From Clostridia bacterium (GTDB lineage: Bacteria; Bacillota; Clostridia; Christensenellales; UBA1242), in NCBI GenBank assembly GCA_016283155.1, contig JAEEMI010000028.1, positions 1 through 62,934 on the forward strand: 62,934 nucleotides of DNA, in the 5' to 3' direction. The stretch's first letter is position 1, and the number at the start of each line of letters is the position of its first letter. The notes under the pieces are model-generated. The model was not told where the DNA came from. It ran no database searches and saw only the letters and a list, made by a program, of their open reading frames with translations. This document shows positions 44,424 through 54,813 of this stretch, one piece after another. The position numbers were made by a program, and so were the translations under genes.

Positions 44424-47048
44424 ATGGGCGACTATTTTATCCCAAGAAAAACGAAAATTAAGACCATTTTCATTAAGGGACTAACCTCCAGTGATTTAAT
44501 TTGGTTGATTCTTGGTTGTGGTACGACGGCTTTGCTATTCTCATCTGGAATGTGGATTTTGATGGGACTTGGTGGCTTTATGGCATTATTAGTAATTATT
44601 GGGATGACCAAAGATGTAGCTGGGGACCGTCGCTATGAATCGTTTATTTGGTATTTCCGTTTTTTAGCTTATCCTAAAAAGTATGCGAAAAGATTGGAGA
44701 AAGGCTGCGTTGAGATGACAATGTTGGTGCCATATCAAGGTATCGTAGATGATAAATTTATTGATTATGGTAACTATGTTGCATCGGTCATCGAAATTAT
44801 GCCTGTAGAATTCGGTCTGTTAGGACCCGAAGCACAAACTATGTTGATTAATAATTTGGCAAATGCTTTACGTCGTATTGGTCCACAAAATTCTGGTAGT
44901 TTGATTTCGTTTGAGAAACCAATTATTTTTGATAATTACATTGATAATGAAATTGAAAAATACGATCAATTAGTTAAAAACGTGGAGCGTGGTTCTTTTA
45001 CGCAGGAAGAATTGGAAGCGCGTGAGCCCGTGTTTAATTCACGTGGACAAATTTTGGAATACATCAACGAAGATGCTAAAGTTTATCGTACCAGTTATTA
45101 TTTGGTAATTTATGCTAACAAAAAAGAGGAATTGGATAATACGACTTCCAGTGTTATTACGGCGTTAGGGGCTTCCTTACACGCACACCGTTTGTTGGGT
45201 AAGGAATTGTATGTCTTTTTGCGTGGTAATTATAATAAGTACTTTAACGAAAAAGATTTCGACCATATGCCATTTGATAAACGTACGGAATGGACTTATC
45301 CTGATAAAATCAAGTTTGGTTTTAATAAGTTTACAATGGATGACGAACAAAAAACCACGTTCACCATTACTGACTATCCGATGAATGTTAGTGCGGCTTG
45401 GTTATATACGTTTTTTAACTATCCAAATTGTCGTGCGGTAATGAATTTCTCACAGGTGTCAAAAGCTGAATCTGAAAAAATGATTGACCGTGCAATTATG
45501 GAAATGCGTTCACAAGAAGCCAGCAAAGGTAAGGAAAGTCAAAGGATGGAAAAACAAAGCCAGTTGCAAACCATTGAGCAAATGTTGCAACAGTTAAAAA
45601 CTGGTAATGAACAAATGTTTAATGTTAAAATCCATTTAACGACTGATACTAAAACAGCCATTGAATTGCGTAATACAATTATTGAAGAAGGTTTCAAATA
45701 TACCAATAATGCCGGTAAACAAATTGATGCTTTTGTATCGGCGAACGTTTCACGTCTTGATAAATACGATGCGGTCGAACGTGGTATGGTTACCAGCACT
45801 TTAGGCGCTTGTTTCCCGTTCGTTTCGGATTTATTAATGGACGAAAAGGGAATTATGTTAGGCAGTAACAGCAATCCAGTTTTTGTTGATTTCTTCCAGC
45901 GTAATGATGTTCGTGTTAACAGTAATATGATTATTATTGGTAAGTCGGGTGGTGGTAAATCCTTTGCGACTAAATCGATTCTAACCAACTTGGCGGCCGA
46001 TAATGCACGTATCTATATTTGCGACCCAGAAAAAGAATATTCTGTAATGGCGAAAAAACTTCACGGTGGTATGATTGACGTTGGTAACGCCGGACGTGGT
46101 CGTTTTAACCCGTTCCATATTTATCCCAATATGTTGGACGAAGATGATGACACTGGGGAAGAATTTGATGATACATTCGAGAGTCACTTACGTTTCTTGG
46201 AATCGTTCTTTAAAATCGTTATGGAAGGTATCCGTTCTGATGCTTTGGAGGCGTTGAACGGTTTGGTCAACCGTTTGTATAGTATGAAAGGTATTGATAA
46301 ATATACAGACTTTGCCAAGGTTAAACCTGAGCAATTCCCAGTCTTTGATGAATTGTATGATTTGGCGAAACGTAGCTACAACCAAGCCAAAGATGAATTC
46401 TCGCGCATTAACTACCGTGTGTTAACAACCTATTTGGAAAAATTTGCCGAAGGTGGCCGTTATTCAGGTTTGTGGAATGGACCAAATACCATTCGTACGG
46501 AAGAAAATTTCTTTGTGTTTAATTTCTTAACTTTATTGTCTAACAAAAACGAATTGGTGGCAAATGCACAAATGTTGTTGGTGTTTAAGTACTTGGAAGG
46601 TGAAGTTATTAAAAATCGTGAATACAACCAGAAGTACCACACGAAACGTAAAATCATCGTTGTCGTCGATGAAGCCCATGTCTTTATTGATGAAAAACGA
46701 CCGGTTGCGTTGGACTTTATGTTCCAAATGGCAAAACGTATTCGTAAATATGACGGTATGCAAATTGTTATTACGCAAAATATTAAGGACTTTGTGGGTT
46801 CGCCGACCATTGCGAAAAAATCTGCGGCAATTATTAACGCTTCGCAATACAGTTTGATTTTCTCATTAGCACCCAACGATATGACCGACTTGGTTACATT
46901 GTACAAAAATGCTGGTGGTATTAATAAACGCGAGCAAGAAACCATCGTAGCGGCTCCTCGTGGTCAATGTTTCTTTATGTATGGTCCCGTAGCACGTTCA
47001 ACAATTCGCATTGAAACCAGTAATGATATTCGTCAAATATTTGAATAA
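44424..47048 (+). CDS. VirB4-like type IV secretion ATPase with PrgI-like N-terminus
   Basis: An 874-residue ATPase. The first 75 residues contain two membrane helices in a PrgI/TcpE-like arrangement fused to the VirB4 body, a fusion seen in some Gram-positive systems. Walker A is GKSGGGKSF (about 506-514), followed by ICDPEKEYS and RFNPFHI; Walker B is IIVVVDEAHVF (about 743-753); then VITQNIKDFVGS and a final GQCFFMYGP, all typical for VirB4/TraC/TrbE. It should energise assembly or transport through the VirB6-like protein encoded just upstream. No VirD4, relaxase, VirB8 or VirB1 gene lies nearby. The transcript ends at a strong terminator. Confidence 0.88.
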   Translation: MGDYFIPRKTKIKTIFIKGLTSSDLIWLILGCGTTALLFSSGMWILMGLGGFMALLVIIGMTKDVAGDRRYESFIWYFRFLAYPKKYAKRLEKGCVEMTMLVPYQGIVDDKFIDYGNYVASVIEIMPVEFGLLGPEAQTMLINNLANALRRIGPQNSGSLISFEKPIIFDNYIDNEIEKYDQLVKNVERGSFTQEELEAREPVFNSRGQILEYINEDAKVYRTSYYLVIYANKKEELDNTTSSVITALGASLHAHRLLGKELYVFLRGNYNKYFNEKDFDHMPFDKRTEWTYPDKIKFGFNKFTMDDEQKTTFTITDYPMNVSAAWLYTFFNYPNCRAVMNFSQVSKAESEKMIDRAIMEMRSQEASKGKESQRMEKQSQLQTIEQMLQQLKTGNEQMFNVKIHLTTDTKTAIELRNTIIEEGFKYTNNAGKQIDAFVSANVSRLDKYDAVERGMVTSTLGACFPFVSDLLMDEKGIMLGSNSNPVFVDFFQRNDVRVNSNMIIIGKSGGGKSFATKSILTNLAADNARIYICDPEKEYSVMAKKLHGGMIDVGNAGRGRFNPFHIYPNMLDEDDDTGEEFDDTFESHLRFLESFFKIVMEGIRSDALEALNGLVNRLYSMKGIDKYTDFAKVKPEQFPVFDELYDLAKRSYNQAKDEFSRINYRVLTTYLEKFAEGGRYSGLWNGPNTIRTEENFFVFNFLTLLSNKNELVANAQMLLVFKYLEGEVIKNREYNQKYHTKRKIIVVVDEAHVFIDEKRPVALDFMFQMAKRIRKYDGMQIVITQNIKDFVGSPTIAKKSAAIINASQYSLIFSLAPNDMTDLVTLYKNAGGINKREQETIVAAPRGQCFFMYGPVARSTIRIETSNDIRQIFE

Positions 47049-47066
47049 AATTATGGTCAATAATCT

Positions 47067-47091
47067 AAGCCCGCAAAACACGGGCTTTTTT
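47067..47091. terminator. Bidirectional terminator between the VirB4-like gene and the V-ATPase operon
   Basis: AAGCCCG pairs with CGGGCTT around CAAAACA, followed by T residues on the plus strand. Confidence 0.85.
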
Positions 47092-47725
47092 ATTTGGTTT
47101 TGTTTTGCATATCTTTAATTTTCATTACGCGGATTTGGGTTTCGCGTTGGTTTTCGTCTAGTTTCATTGTGATAAATTTAATTGTCGATTGAATATTGGG
47201 AATCAAGTTATATTCCAAACTGTTAATCCGACGACGGACTTTTTGAATTTCGTCGGCTAACATACTGCAAGTTTTTTCAATATTGGCAAGTTCAATTATA
47301 ATGGTTGTTAGTTGTTGTAGTAAATTAATTGATTCATCAAATTTATCCGGAGTGGTTAACAGAATGGTATTTTTGACGGGATCAAGATCAACAATGCTAA
47401 CGTGGGGTACAGTTAACCCCATAATGTTTTGTGTCGAGCAAGTTAAGGAAATAGCGTGGTGGTGCATTGCTAACGCGGCATCGACGGCAGCTGTGGTCAT
47501 TTGGGTATTGGCAGCCACAAAGAGTTGCAAGGCTTGAGTTAATTTTTTTTCGACCAATTCGCGTAAACTGCGATTCTTTTTAATTAACTCGGAAAACTTA
47601 TGTACCATTTCATCATATTTATCTTCCAGTAACTTGTGCGCCCGTTTGGCTGTTTTCAGTCGGTCATTTTGGCGCAAGCGTTCCATTCGAGTAGGACTGA
47701 TGTTAGTCGTCGTTTGTGTCATCAT
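47090..47725 (-). CDS. ntpD: V-type ATPase subunit D (central stalk)
   Basis: Rotor shaft subunit of the V1 sector. The 211-residue protein begins [22 protein letters not shown], the conserved subunit-D N-terminus with T-x-x-R-L-x-x-L-K pattern, and has the long antiparallel N- and C-terminal helices with [15 protein letters not shown] near residue 160, the hallmark block. It overlaps ntpB by 23 bases and is the last gene of the operon, as in Enterococcus hirae. Normal length. Confidence 0.93.
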   Translation of the reverse strand: MMTQTTTNISPTRMERLRQNDRLKTAKRAHKLLEDKYDEMVHKFSELIKKNRSLRELVEKKLTQALQLFVAANTQMTTAAVDAALAMHHHAISLTCSTQNIMGLTVPHVSIVDLDPVKNTILLTTPDKFDESINLLQQLTTIIIELANIEKTCSMLADEIQKVRRRINSLEYNLIPNIQSTIKFITMKLDENQRETQIRVMKIKDMQNKTK

Positions 47726-49088
47726 TATAATACTTATCCAAAATTGGTTTACTGATACGGGTTAATTCGACTTTTGGTAGTAGACGTAGTAATTTCCAAC
47801 CCAAGTCCAAAGTTTCGGCAATGGTACGGTTGGTATCAAAACCTTGGTTGATAAATTGATTTTCAAATTCAGTAGCAAATTTACAGTATAATTGGTCAGT
47901 CTCAGATAAAGCGGATTCTCCTAAAATCTGTGCTAATTCTTTACTGTCTTTACCTTTAGCATAGCAGGCAAATAATTGGTTCAAGACGCCTTTATGGTCA
48001 TCACGGGTTTTACCAGCACCAATACCTTTATCTTTTAGACGCGACAAAGATGGTAAAATGTCTATGGGAGGGGTAATTCCTTTTTTGTAAAGTTCACGCG
48101 AAATTACAATTTGACCTTCGGTAATATAACCAGTTAAATCGGGAATAGGATGGGTTTTATCATCTTCTGGCATTGTTAAAATTGGAATCTGTGTAATTGA
48201 GCCTTGACAACCTTTAATGCAACCCGCACGTTCATACAATGAAGCCAAGTCAGTGTATAGATAACCAGGGTAACCACGACGACCTGGAATTTCTTTACGA
48301 GCTGCGGAAACTTCACGTAGGGCTTCTGCATAGTTTGTCATATCCGTGGTAATCACTAAAACGTGATAATTTAATTCAAATGCTAAATATTCGGCTACAG
48401 TTAAAGCCACACGGGGTGTTGCTATACGCTCTAATGCTGGGTCATTAGCTAAGTTTATAAACATTACTGAACGTGAAAGAGCACCAGTATCAGCAAACGA
48501 ATTCATAAAGTAGGCGGCTTCATCGTAAGTAATGCCGATTGCAGCAAAGACAATTGCAAATTTAGTGTCGCTATTGGGTACGGTCGCTTGGCGAGCAATC
48601 TGGGCGGCTAATTCAGCGTGGGGCATTCCAGACATTGAAAAAATTGGCAACTTTTGTCCACGAACCAAGGTGTTCAAACCATCAATGGTGGAAATCCCAG
48701 TTTGAATGAAATCTTGTGGATAATCGCGCGCGGTTGGGTTAATTGGTGCACCATTAATGTCTAATTTTTTTGTGGCAATCAAAGGTGCAGCACCATCTTT
48801 AGGCCGTCCTAATCCATCAAAAACACGACCAAGAATATTAGGTGATACAGCAACTTCTAAACCGTGTCCCGTAAATTTGACGGCATTATCGTGGATGCCT
48901 AAACCTTGTCCTGCAGTAAACATTTGAACCACGGCTTTATCGTCTAAAACTTCTAAGACTTTACCGTAACGTACGGTACCATCATCAGCTTTAATTTCAA
49001 CGAATTCATTATAAGTTACCCCTTGGGTGTCAGTGACAACTAATAATGGACCTACGGCACTTTGAATGGTTTTATAATATTTGTTCAT
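47703..49088 (-). CDS. ntpB: V-type ATPase subunit B
   Basis: Non-catalytic nucleotide-binding subunit of the A3B3 head. The 461-residue protein has the beta-barrel start ([12 protein letters not shown]), [36 protein letters not shown], the subunit-B replacement of the P-loop by SMSGMPH, and [17 protein letters not shown]. It overlaps ntpA by four bases and ntpD by 23, so translation is coupled. Complete and standard. Confidence 0.95.
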   Translation of the reverse strand: MNKYYKTIQSAVGPLLVVTDTQGVTYNEFVEIKADDGTVRYGKVLEVLDDKAVVQMFTAGQGLGIHDNAVKFTGHGLEVAVSPNILGRVFDGLGRPKDGAAPLIATKKLDINGAPINPTARDYPQDFIQTGISTIDGLNTLVRGQKLPIFSMSGMPHAELAAQIARQATVPNSDTKFAIVFAAIGITYDEAAYFMNSFADTGALSRSVMFINLANDPALERIATPRVALTVAEYLAFELNYHVLVITTDMTNYAEALREVSAARKEIPGRRGYPGYLYTDLASLYERAGCIKGCQGSITQIPILTMPEDDKTHPIPDLTGYITEGQIVISRELYKKGITPPIDILPSLSRLKDKGIGAGKTRDDHKGVLNQLFACYAKGKDSKELAQILGESALSETDQLYCKFATEFENQFINQGFDTNRTIAETLDLGWKLLRLLPKVELTRISKPILDKYYNDDTNDD

Positions 49089-50824
49089 ACCAGTTTGCCT
49101 CCTAATTCATATTTGATGCGGTTTGTTAGTTCAGTAATTTTATCTGCTTGGTCATTTGGTAAGTAACGGAATTGAGCAAATTCTTCCCGCACTGTTGGTA
49201 AGATAACTTTTTCATAAGCAACGCCTTTGCGAATTGCAGTGTCAGCTAGATTATAATAAGTCATCATCGCTTCTAACATTAAAAATTGTTTTTTTGGTGC
49301 TGCATAAGTATCAATTTCGCTCATTGCATCTTGCATTAAATAATCTTCTTTGAGCAAGTTCGCAGTATCCAAAATTAAGCGGTCAGCATCGGACAAGGAA
49401 TCTTCACCTACGAGCCGAACAATTTCTTCCAAATTGGCAGATAATTGCAAAACTTTCATTGCACCTTGACGATAGGTTAAATAGTCAGGGGAAAGATTAT
49501 CACGATACCAATCTTCTAATTGGTCAACATATAACGAATAAGAAGTCAACCAGTCAATTGCTGGGAAGTGACGACGGTAGGCTAAAGCTGCTGACAAGCC
49601 CCAGAACACTTTAACAATTCGTAACGTAGCTTGGGAAACTGGTTCACTTAAATCACCACCCGGTGGCGAAACTGCACCAATTGCCGTAATTGAACCCAAT
49701 TGTCCGGTTGAACCTAATACTTGTACACGACCGGCGCGTTCGTAAAATTCAGCAATACGGCTGCTTAAATACGCAGGGTAACCTTCCTCGCCGGGCAACT
49801 CTTCCAGACGACCACTCATTTCGCGTAATGCCTCCGCCCAACGACTGGTACTATCTGCCATAATTGCCACATCGTAACCCATATCGCGGAAGTATTCGGC
49901 AATCGTAATACCAGTGTAGATGCTGGCTTCACGTGCTGCCACAGGCATATCACTGGTATTAGCGATTAAGATAGTACGCTTCATTAATGGTTCGCCAGTT
50001 TTGACATCTAACAGTTCAGGAAATTCATTCAAAACATCGGTCATTTCATTACCACGTTCCCCGCAACCGATGTAAACCACGACTTGTGCATCTGACCATT
50101 TGGCGATTTGGTGCTGGCAAACAGTTTTTCCAGAACCAAAAGGTCCAGGGATAGCCGCTACACCGCCTTTGGCAATGGGAAACAAAGTATCAATGGTACG
50201 TTGTCCGGTAATTAATGGCACACTGGTTGCTAATTTATGGTGAATAGGGCGGGCTTGACGAACTGGCCATTTTTGTAACATTTGTATTGGTTTACCATCA
50301 ATTTCAGCAATAGTGTCGATGATGGTGTAGTTACCTGAAGCAATCTTTGTAATTTTACCTTGTATTCCATAAGGAACTAAAATACGATGTTCTACGACAG
50401 CAGTTTCTTGTACCGTACCTAATATATCCCCTGCGGTAACAGTATCTCCAACTTGTTTGGTGGCTTTAAATTCCCATTTAGTTTTACGGTTCAATTTATC
50501 TACGGCTAAACCAGTTGTGATACGATCACCAACTAATTGACGGATATCCGCTAACGGACGGCCAATTCCGTCAAAAATTCCTGACATAATGCCTGGGGCT
50601 AATTCCATACACAGTGGGGCATTGGTGTTAATAACGGGGTCGCCAACTTTCACGCCACTGGTTTCTTCATAAACTTGAATACTAGCATTATCGCCACGTA
50701 GTTCAATAATTTCACCAACTAATTTTGCGTTACCGACGTAGACAACATCGTGTAGGTTGGCCGAATCAAGACCAGATGCGACAATTAATGGTCCACTAAC
50801 TTTAATAATTTTTCCTTGCTTCAT
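49085..50824 (-). CDS. ntpA: V-type ATPase catalytic subunit A
   Basis: Catalytic subunit hydrolysing (or making) ATP in the V1 head. The 579-residue protein has the N-terminal barrel, the non-homologous bulge region (about 110-190), Walker A GPFGSGKT (about 227-234), CGERGNEMT with the catalytic glutamate, and the [13 protein letters not shown] and SPPGGD blocks. Overlaps of four bases with its neighbours on both sides show a tightly packed operon. Standard length. Confidence 0.96.
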   Translation of the reverse strand: MKQGKIIKVSGPLIVASGLDSANLHDVVYVGNAKLVGEIIELRGDNASIQVYEETSGVKVGDPVINTNAPLCMELAPGIMSGIFDGIGRPLADIRQLVGDRITTGLAVDKLNRKTKWEFKATKQVGDTVTAGDILGTVQETAVVEHRILVPYGIQGKITKIASGNYTIIDTIAEIDGKPIQMLQKWPVRQARPIHHKLATSVPLITGQRTIDTLFPIAKGGVAAIPGPFGSGKTVCQHQIAKWSDAQVVVYIGCGERGNEMTDVLNEFPELLDVKTGEPLMKRTILIANTSDMPVAAREASIYTGITIAEYFRDMGYDVAIMADSTSRWAEALREMSGRLEELPGEEGYPAYLSSRIAEFYERAGRVQVLGSTGQLGSITAIGAVSPPGGDLSEPVSQATLRIVKVFWGLSAALAYRRHFPAIDWLTSYSLYVDQLEDWYRDNLSPDYLTYRQGAMKVLQLSANLEEIVRLVGEDSLSDADRLILDTANLLKEDYLMQDAMSEIDTYAAPKKQFLMLEAMMTYYNLADTAIRKGVAYEKVILPTVREEFAQFRYLPNDQADKITELTNRIKYELGGKLV

Positions 50825-51150
50825 AAATTTCCTCCTATTTTGATACCCATCGCTTTTTCCATATTCTGGTTCAGACGTTGCATTCCATAATTGCTGTGAG
50901 TTGTGGTATCAGGAATTGGTAAAATAATGGGATAAGCTAGACTAGCACGACTATCTAAATATCTACTAATTTGCGCAGCGGTTTTTTCTAAGATTAAAAT
51001 AATTTTATAACCGGCAGTTTCTAAGGCTTGACAGCGGGCAATGACGGCATCGGGTTCGGTATCATAAAAACAATCATAGCCAATGGCACTGAAAACTTTC
51101 ACAATGGCTTGTTCTCCAATGACAGCAATATCCTTACTGAAATTGTTCAT
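50821..51150 (-). CDS. ntpG: V-type ATPase subunit F (NtpG)
   Basis: Small central-stalk subunit of 109 residues. IAVIGEQAIVKVFSAIGYD at the N-terminus and ILILEKTAAQISRYLD in the middle follow the subunit-F pattern (family: IGDxDTVxGFRLAG and ITExxA), though the N-terminal motif is diverged. Position between the C and A subunit genes and overlaps with both support the call. Confidence 0.85.
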   Translation of the reverse strand: MNNFSKDIAVIGEQAIVKVFSAIGYDCFYDTEPDAVIARCQALETAGYKIILILEKTAAQISRYLDSRASLAYPIILPIPDTTTHSNYGMQRLNQNMEKAMGIKIGGNL

Positions 51151-51808
51151 ATAACCCCCTTAAATTTTCACGCAGCCAAATTACGTCATAATGAAAACGT
51201 TTACTAATTAGAATGGCTTTAATAATAATTAATTCTTTTTCACGTTGTAAGTACCACCAGAACAATGGGTTAGGCTTAAAGAGATCGTCTTTATCAACCG
51301 CACCTAATCGATCTAAGTGGGTACGAATGGCGTCTTCACGTTGTTCTAATGTTTGTTCTGGAAATAAATCCAATTGTCCAAATGTTAAATTGCCACCTGG
51401 TAAAAGCGTGGTACTGCCTTTATAATAATTACGCACGTTAACCATATCAATCCAATTGGTGAAATAATTGCGGATACTGGTGGTTTTAATTAATGGAATT
51501 TGTTCGGTTAACCGTGTAAACGTAGTATCAATGTTTTCTTCAGTTAATTGGTTCATTAACTGAACACACGTTGCCAGTGCAGCATCTTCACATAAACTTT
51601 GGAAAGTTGTTAAAGTTTGTGTACGTGCAGCATCCAATAAATCGTCATCTTTGGCGAAATCAGTTTGATAACCACATTCGTCTAACACTTTTAAACACTC
51701 AACACGGGTTTGGGCAGTAACCATTTCACGAATGCGTTTGCGTGTTAAAAGATGGGCATCGCCCTGCATTATGATGCTGGCATTCGCAAAAGTTACGCCA
51801 CCTGCCAT
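51134..51808 (-). CDS. ntpC: V-type ATPase subunit C/d, shortened
   Basis: Socket subunit joining the central stalk to the membrane ring. Only 224 residues against about 330-380 in most homologues. Recognisable pieces: a start with ANASIIMQGDAHLLTRKRI, IDMVNVRNYYKG (the family NLRxxLRG helix), and the C-terminal NPLFWWYLQREKELIIIKAI with the conserved E-x-x-x-I. One of the three repeated helical domains seems to be missing. Overlaps ntpG by 17 bases and abuts ntpE. Assignment rests on operon position plus these helices. Confidence 0.8.
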   Translation of the reverse strand: MAGGVTFANASIIMQGDAHLLTRKRIREMVTAQTRVECLKVLDECGYQTDFAKDDDLLDAARTQTLTTFQSLCEDAALATCVQLMNQLTEENIDTTFTRLTEQIPLIKTTSIRNYFTNWIDMVNVRNYYKGSTTLLPGGNLTFGQLDLFPEQTLEQREDAIRTHLDRLGAVDKDDLFKPNPLFWWYLQREKELIIIKAILISKRFHYDVIWLRENLRGLYEQFQ

Positions 51809-52342
51809 TTATAGTACTCCTAACATTTCTGCAATTGTGGGTGCCAGTGGTTCGCGTAATTCTGCTAAAATACTGTCAATATCAAATTCTAAACGATATG
51901 TTTGATTTTCGATAATAAGTCCACCTTGAATTACAGCGGTAGTGGGTAACATTGGTAGAGCGTGCGACCAAGCCGCAGCAAGTAAAATTTTGTCAGTTGG
52001 TTGTGCATACTTTTTTGTGTAATGATCAACAATGACTCTAATTTCTTGATCTGACGCAGCTAAAAGTTTTTCCCTTGCGATGGCAAAAGCACGGTCAATC
52101 CATTCCTGCTGTGCGTTAATTTGTGCTTTAATGCGTGCAACTTCAAAGGCACGTTGTTGTTGTGTTTTACGGAAATCAATGTTGGCTTGACCTTTGGCCA
52201 ATGCTGCTGTTAGACGTTGTTCTGCCTGTTTGTGAGCACTGGCAATTTGTTCAGCAGCACGTTGCTCAGCAGCTGTGACCCAATCGCTAGCTTGTTGCTT
52301 CGCATTGCGAATGATTTTTTTGGTAAGTTCCTTTTCGGTCAT
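51809..52342 (-). CDS. ntpE: V-type ATPase subunit E (peripheral stalk)
   Basis: Peripheral-stalk subunit of 177 residues. The first 95 residues are a charged alpha-helix rich in A, Q, E, K and R (RNAKQQASDWVTAAEQRAAE-like heptads), pairing with the G/H-type subunit; the globular C-terminal half holds LEFDIDSILAELREPLAP, close to the family end. It lies between ntpC and ntpK, the usual place. GGAGGA precedes the ATG. Confidence 0.87.
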   Translation of the reverse strand: MTEKELTKKIIRNAKQQASDWVTAAEQRAAEQIASAHKQAEQRLTAALAKGQANIDFRKTQQQRAFEVARIKAQINAQQEWIDRAFAIAREKLLAASDQEIRVIVDHYTKKYAQPTDKILLAAAWSHALPMLPTTAVIQGGLIIENQTYRLEFDIDSILAELREPLAPTIAEMLGVL

Positions 52343-52351
52343 TGCTCCTCC

Positions 52352-52828
52352 TTAGGCTGCCGTTGTCGGAATCAACAAGACGCATAAGATTGAAATGATT
52401 AAACCAAATAAGGCAAATAATTCGGTAAAGACTGCCATCGTAATGGCACGACCCAGAGCATCATCACGTTTTCCAACCATTACAACTGCTGAAGCACAAA
52501 CTTTACCTTGCGCAATCGCTGCGGTTGTACCGGCAATCGCAACAGCTAAACAGCCACCTAAAACCATTAATCCTTGGTCAACTGAATAGTAAGAACCATC
52601 ATTGGCTAAAACTGCTTTAACCAACACTAAGAACGCCACAATAAAACCATACAAAGCACTGGATGATGGAATTAATTGCAAAATCAAAGTTTTGCTGTAT
52701 TTTTCTGGTTTTTCTGCAATGACTCCGCAGCTAGCTCTTTGTACGTGAAATACTCCAAAGGCTGATCCCATACAACACGAGCCGACGGCAATCGCAGCAC
52801 CGATTAAAGCAAAAGCATTTCCTCCCAT
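52352..52828 (-). CDS. ntpK: V-type ATPase membrane ring subunit K (proteolipid)
   Basis: Ring-forming proteolipid of 158 residues with four membrane helices (two hairpins), the duplicated form as in E. hirae NtpK. The ion-carrying glutamate is in helix 4 (VFTELFALFG). The first hairpin has LIPSSSALYGF where Na+-type rings read PGTQGLYGF, so the Na+ ligands T and Q are S and S here; the helix-3 glutamine in AAIAQGKV is kept. The coupling ion is therefore uncertain. AAAGGAGGA precedes the ATG. Confidence 0.93.
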   Translation of the reverse strand: MGGNAFALIGAAIAVGSCCMGSAFGVFHVQRASCGVIAEKPEKYSKTLILQLIPSSSALYGFIVAFLVLVKAVLANDGSYYSVDQGLMVLGGCLAVAIAGTTAAIAQGKVCASAVVMVGKRDDALGRAITMAVFTELFALFGLIISILCVLLIPTTAA

Positions 52829-52861
52829 AAGATTTTAATCCTCCTTTCTTTCCCTTTTCCT

Positions 52862-54811
52862 TTATTTACGCGTATCACTTTGGATACGGGCGTAGCGAAG
52901 TTTGCTGGCCATTGGTACGAATGGCGTACCCGAGCCTTCATAAAATTTACCGAAAAATTCAACAAATTGTAAACGCGCATTATGGATGTATGCAGATAAT
53001 AAACTTAAAGCAATGTTTAAAGCGTGAAATAATACTGCAATAATGCCACCTAAAATTAAACCAATGACACCGGCTCCAGAGAACATACTACATAAGAAAT
53101 TCGCAACATAAGCAATGACACAACCAACCAAACCGACGCCGAATAAACGAGCGTATGAAAGAATATCACTGAAGTAATTGACTAATTTATAGGCACCTGA
53201 GAACATTCCTAAGCAATAACCACCAAGACGTTGTCCTACACCATTTAACAAAACCACACCCACAAAACCAACTAGGGTTGTGATTAAACCTGGTAGTAAT
53301 AGTGGTTTAAACCAGTCGACAATTGCATAATTTAAAGGAATGATTTTTTGGATTAGGGATGGGAAGGCTAATATTAAGCCAACAAACATTACAAAATTGG
53401 GAAGTGCTTTACACCAACCAATAACGAATTGTTTAATTCGTAGTTGGTTAATAAAATTTAAAAAGTTACCAACAGTGATTTGGATTACACCCAAATATAA
53501 TGATAAAGCAAAGAATAATGTAGCATCGTTACCTAGTGGATCAATTAAAGTGCGGTTCATTATGAAGGTAGGAAGGTGTAAACCAAAACAACTATTGAAT
53601 AATAAACCCCATAAAGCAGCAGAGATACCACCAAAACAGAATAGAGCTATTAATTGACGTGTGCCACCTTGCGGTCGCTTGATAATTAAAATAAAAGCAG
53701 TAATTACAGATAATAATAAGCCATAACCTAAATCACCGAACATTGAACCAAAGAAAAAGAAATAGAAAAAGGCAACAAATGGGTTTGGGTCAATATCATT
53801 ACGACCAGGAGCACCATACATCGTGGTAATAGCGTTATACGGAGCTACCAAGGGAGTGTTGTGAATCAAAGCCGGTGGTGTATCAGTCTCGGTTGCATCT
53901 TGTAATGTTACCACGATATTTTTATCGGTTTTGGTAATTAACTGATTAAATTCATCAGCAGTGCGGGCAGGAATCCAACCGTGAACCACGAAACATAGTT
54001 TGGTTTGGATGGTTGTGGTTAAAATATCCAAAGTATCAATTTCATTGAGCAAATAATCCGCATAGATTTTCAATAAATTTATTTGCTCAATTGTTGGATA
54101 AAATTTAGTTTTGGTTTTAACTAAATCAGCGGTTAAAGCTTGGTTTTGTTTAGTTAAGTATTCAATTTGCTTTAACGGTGTACGTTTAAATTGATAGTAA
54201 CTGGGGAATGGTGTGAAATTGTAGTCAAAAATTGTTTCGGCAATTGGTTGGTTTTCAATGTCACCAGTTATCACAACCATTAAATTTTTATTGGTTGTGG
54301 GATATGTTTCATAAATGAAATCTTTGGTGTCAATATCATTAGTGAAACGTGTGAAATCAGTTGTCGGAATTAAACCCGCCAAAACAAAGGCGTTTTTTGT
54401 GGATTTTAATAAATTAGCAGGTACTGGTAAGTCGCGAAATTTTTGTAAACCATCAATCGTATTTTGGTTTAAATTAATTTGTGCTTGCAAATCTGCTGCG
54501 GTAATTTTAGCTTGTTCTAATTGTGATAGTAACATTTCAATTTGTTTTTGTTTTTTTGTGACCGCTTTTAATGCTTGGTAAGTTAATTTCAAAGTTTGTT
54601 TGTTAACCTGCAGATAATTTAAAACACCAGTTACCCGATTTAACTCAGCATTATATTGTTGTTTTAATGCTGCATCAGCAGGAGATAATGGGTTAGTGCT
54701 GTTTTTGTAAAAGGTAATTTGAAAACTACCCGTAGCTTTCAATGTATCAATGACTTTTTTTAAGGCAGTGCGTTCTCCAACTAAGGAGACTTTTTTCATT
54801 TTCTCAATCAT
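52862..54811 (-). CDS. ntpI: V-type ATPase membrane subunit I (a subunit)
   Basis: Stator subunit of the membrane sector. The 649-residue protein begins with KMKKVSLVGER, has a cytosolic N-terminal half with two coiled-coil arms (about 50-120 and 220-260), and seven or eight membrane helices in the C-terminal half containing YGAPGRNDIDPNPFVAFFYFFFFG-type family sequence, GDLGYGLLLS, and SYARLFGVGLVG with the arginine essential for ion transfer. Family length. It starts three bases after the previous gene. Confidence 0.93.
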   Translation of the reverse strand: MIEKMKKVSLVGERTALKKVIDTLKATGSFQITFYKNSTNPLSPADAALKQQYNAELNRVTGVLNYLQVNKQTLKLTYQALKAVTKKQKQIEMLLSQLEQAKITAADLQAQINLNQNTIDGLQKFRDLPVPANLLKSTKNAFVLAGLIPTTDFTRFTNDIDTKDFIYETYPTTNKNLMVVITGDIENQPIAETIFDYNFTPFPSYYQFKRTPLKQIEYLTKQNQALTADLVKTKTKFYPTIEQINLLKIYADYLLNEIDTLDILTTTIQTKLCFVVHGWIPARTADEFNQLITKTDKNIVVTLQDATETDTPPALIHNTPLVAPYNAITTMYGAPGRNDIDPNPFVAFFYFFFFGSMFGDLGYGLLLSVITAFILIIKRPQGGTRQLIALFCFGGISAALWGLLFNSCFGLHLPTFIMNRTLIDPLGNDATLFFALSLYLGVIQITVGNFLNFINQLRIKQFVIGWCKALPNFVMFVGLILAFPSLIQKIIPLNYAIVDWFKPLLLPGLITTLVGFVGVVLLNGVGQRLGGYCLGMFSGAYKLVNYFSDILSYARLFGVGLVGCVIAYVANFLCSMFSGAGVIGLILGGIIAVLFHALNIALSLLSAYIHNARLQFVEFFGKFYEGSGTPFVPMASKLRYARIQSDTRK

Positions 54812-54813
54812 AG

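Noticed and set aside
37205..47048. A complete conjugative element (ICE or plasmid)
   Set aside because: No relaxase, coupling protein, integrase, VirB8, VirB1 or flanking repeats are seen; both sides are housekeeping genes.
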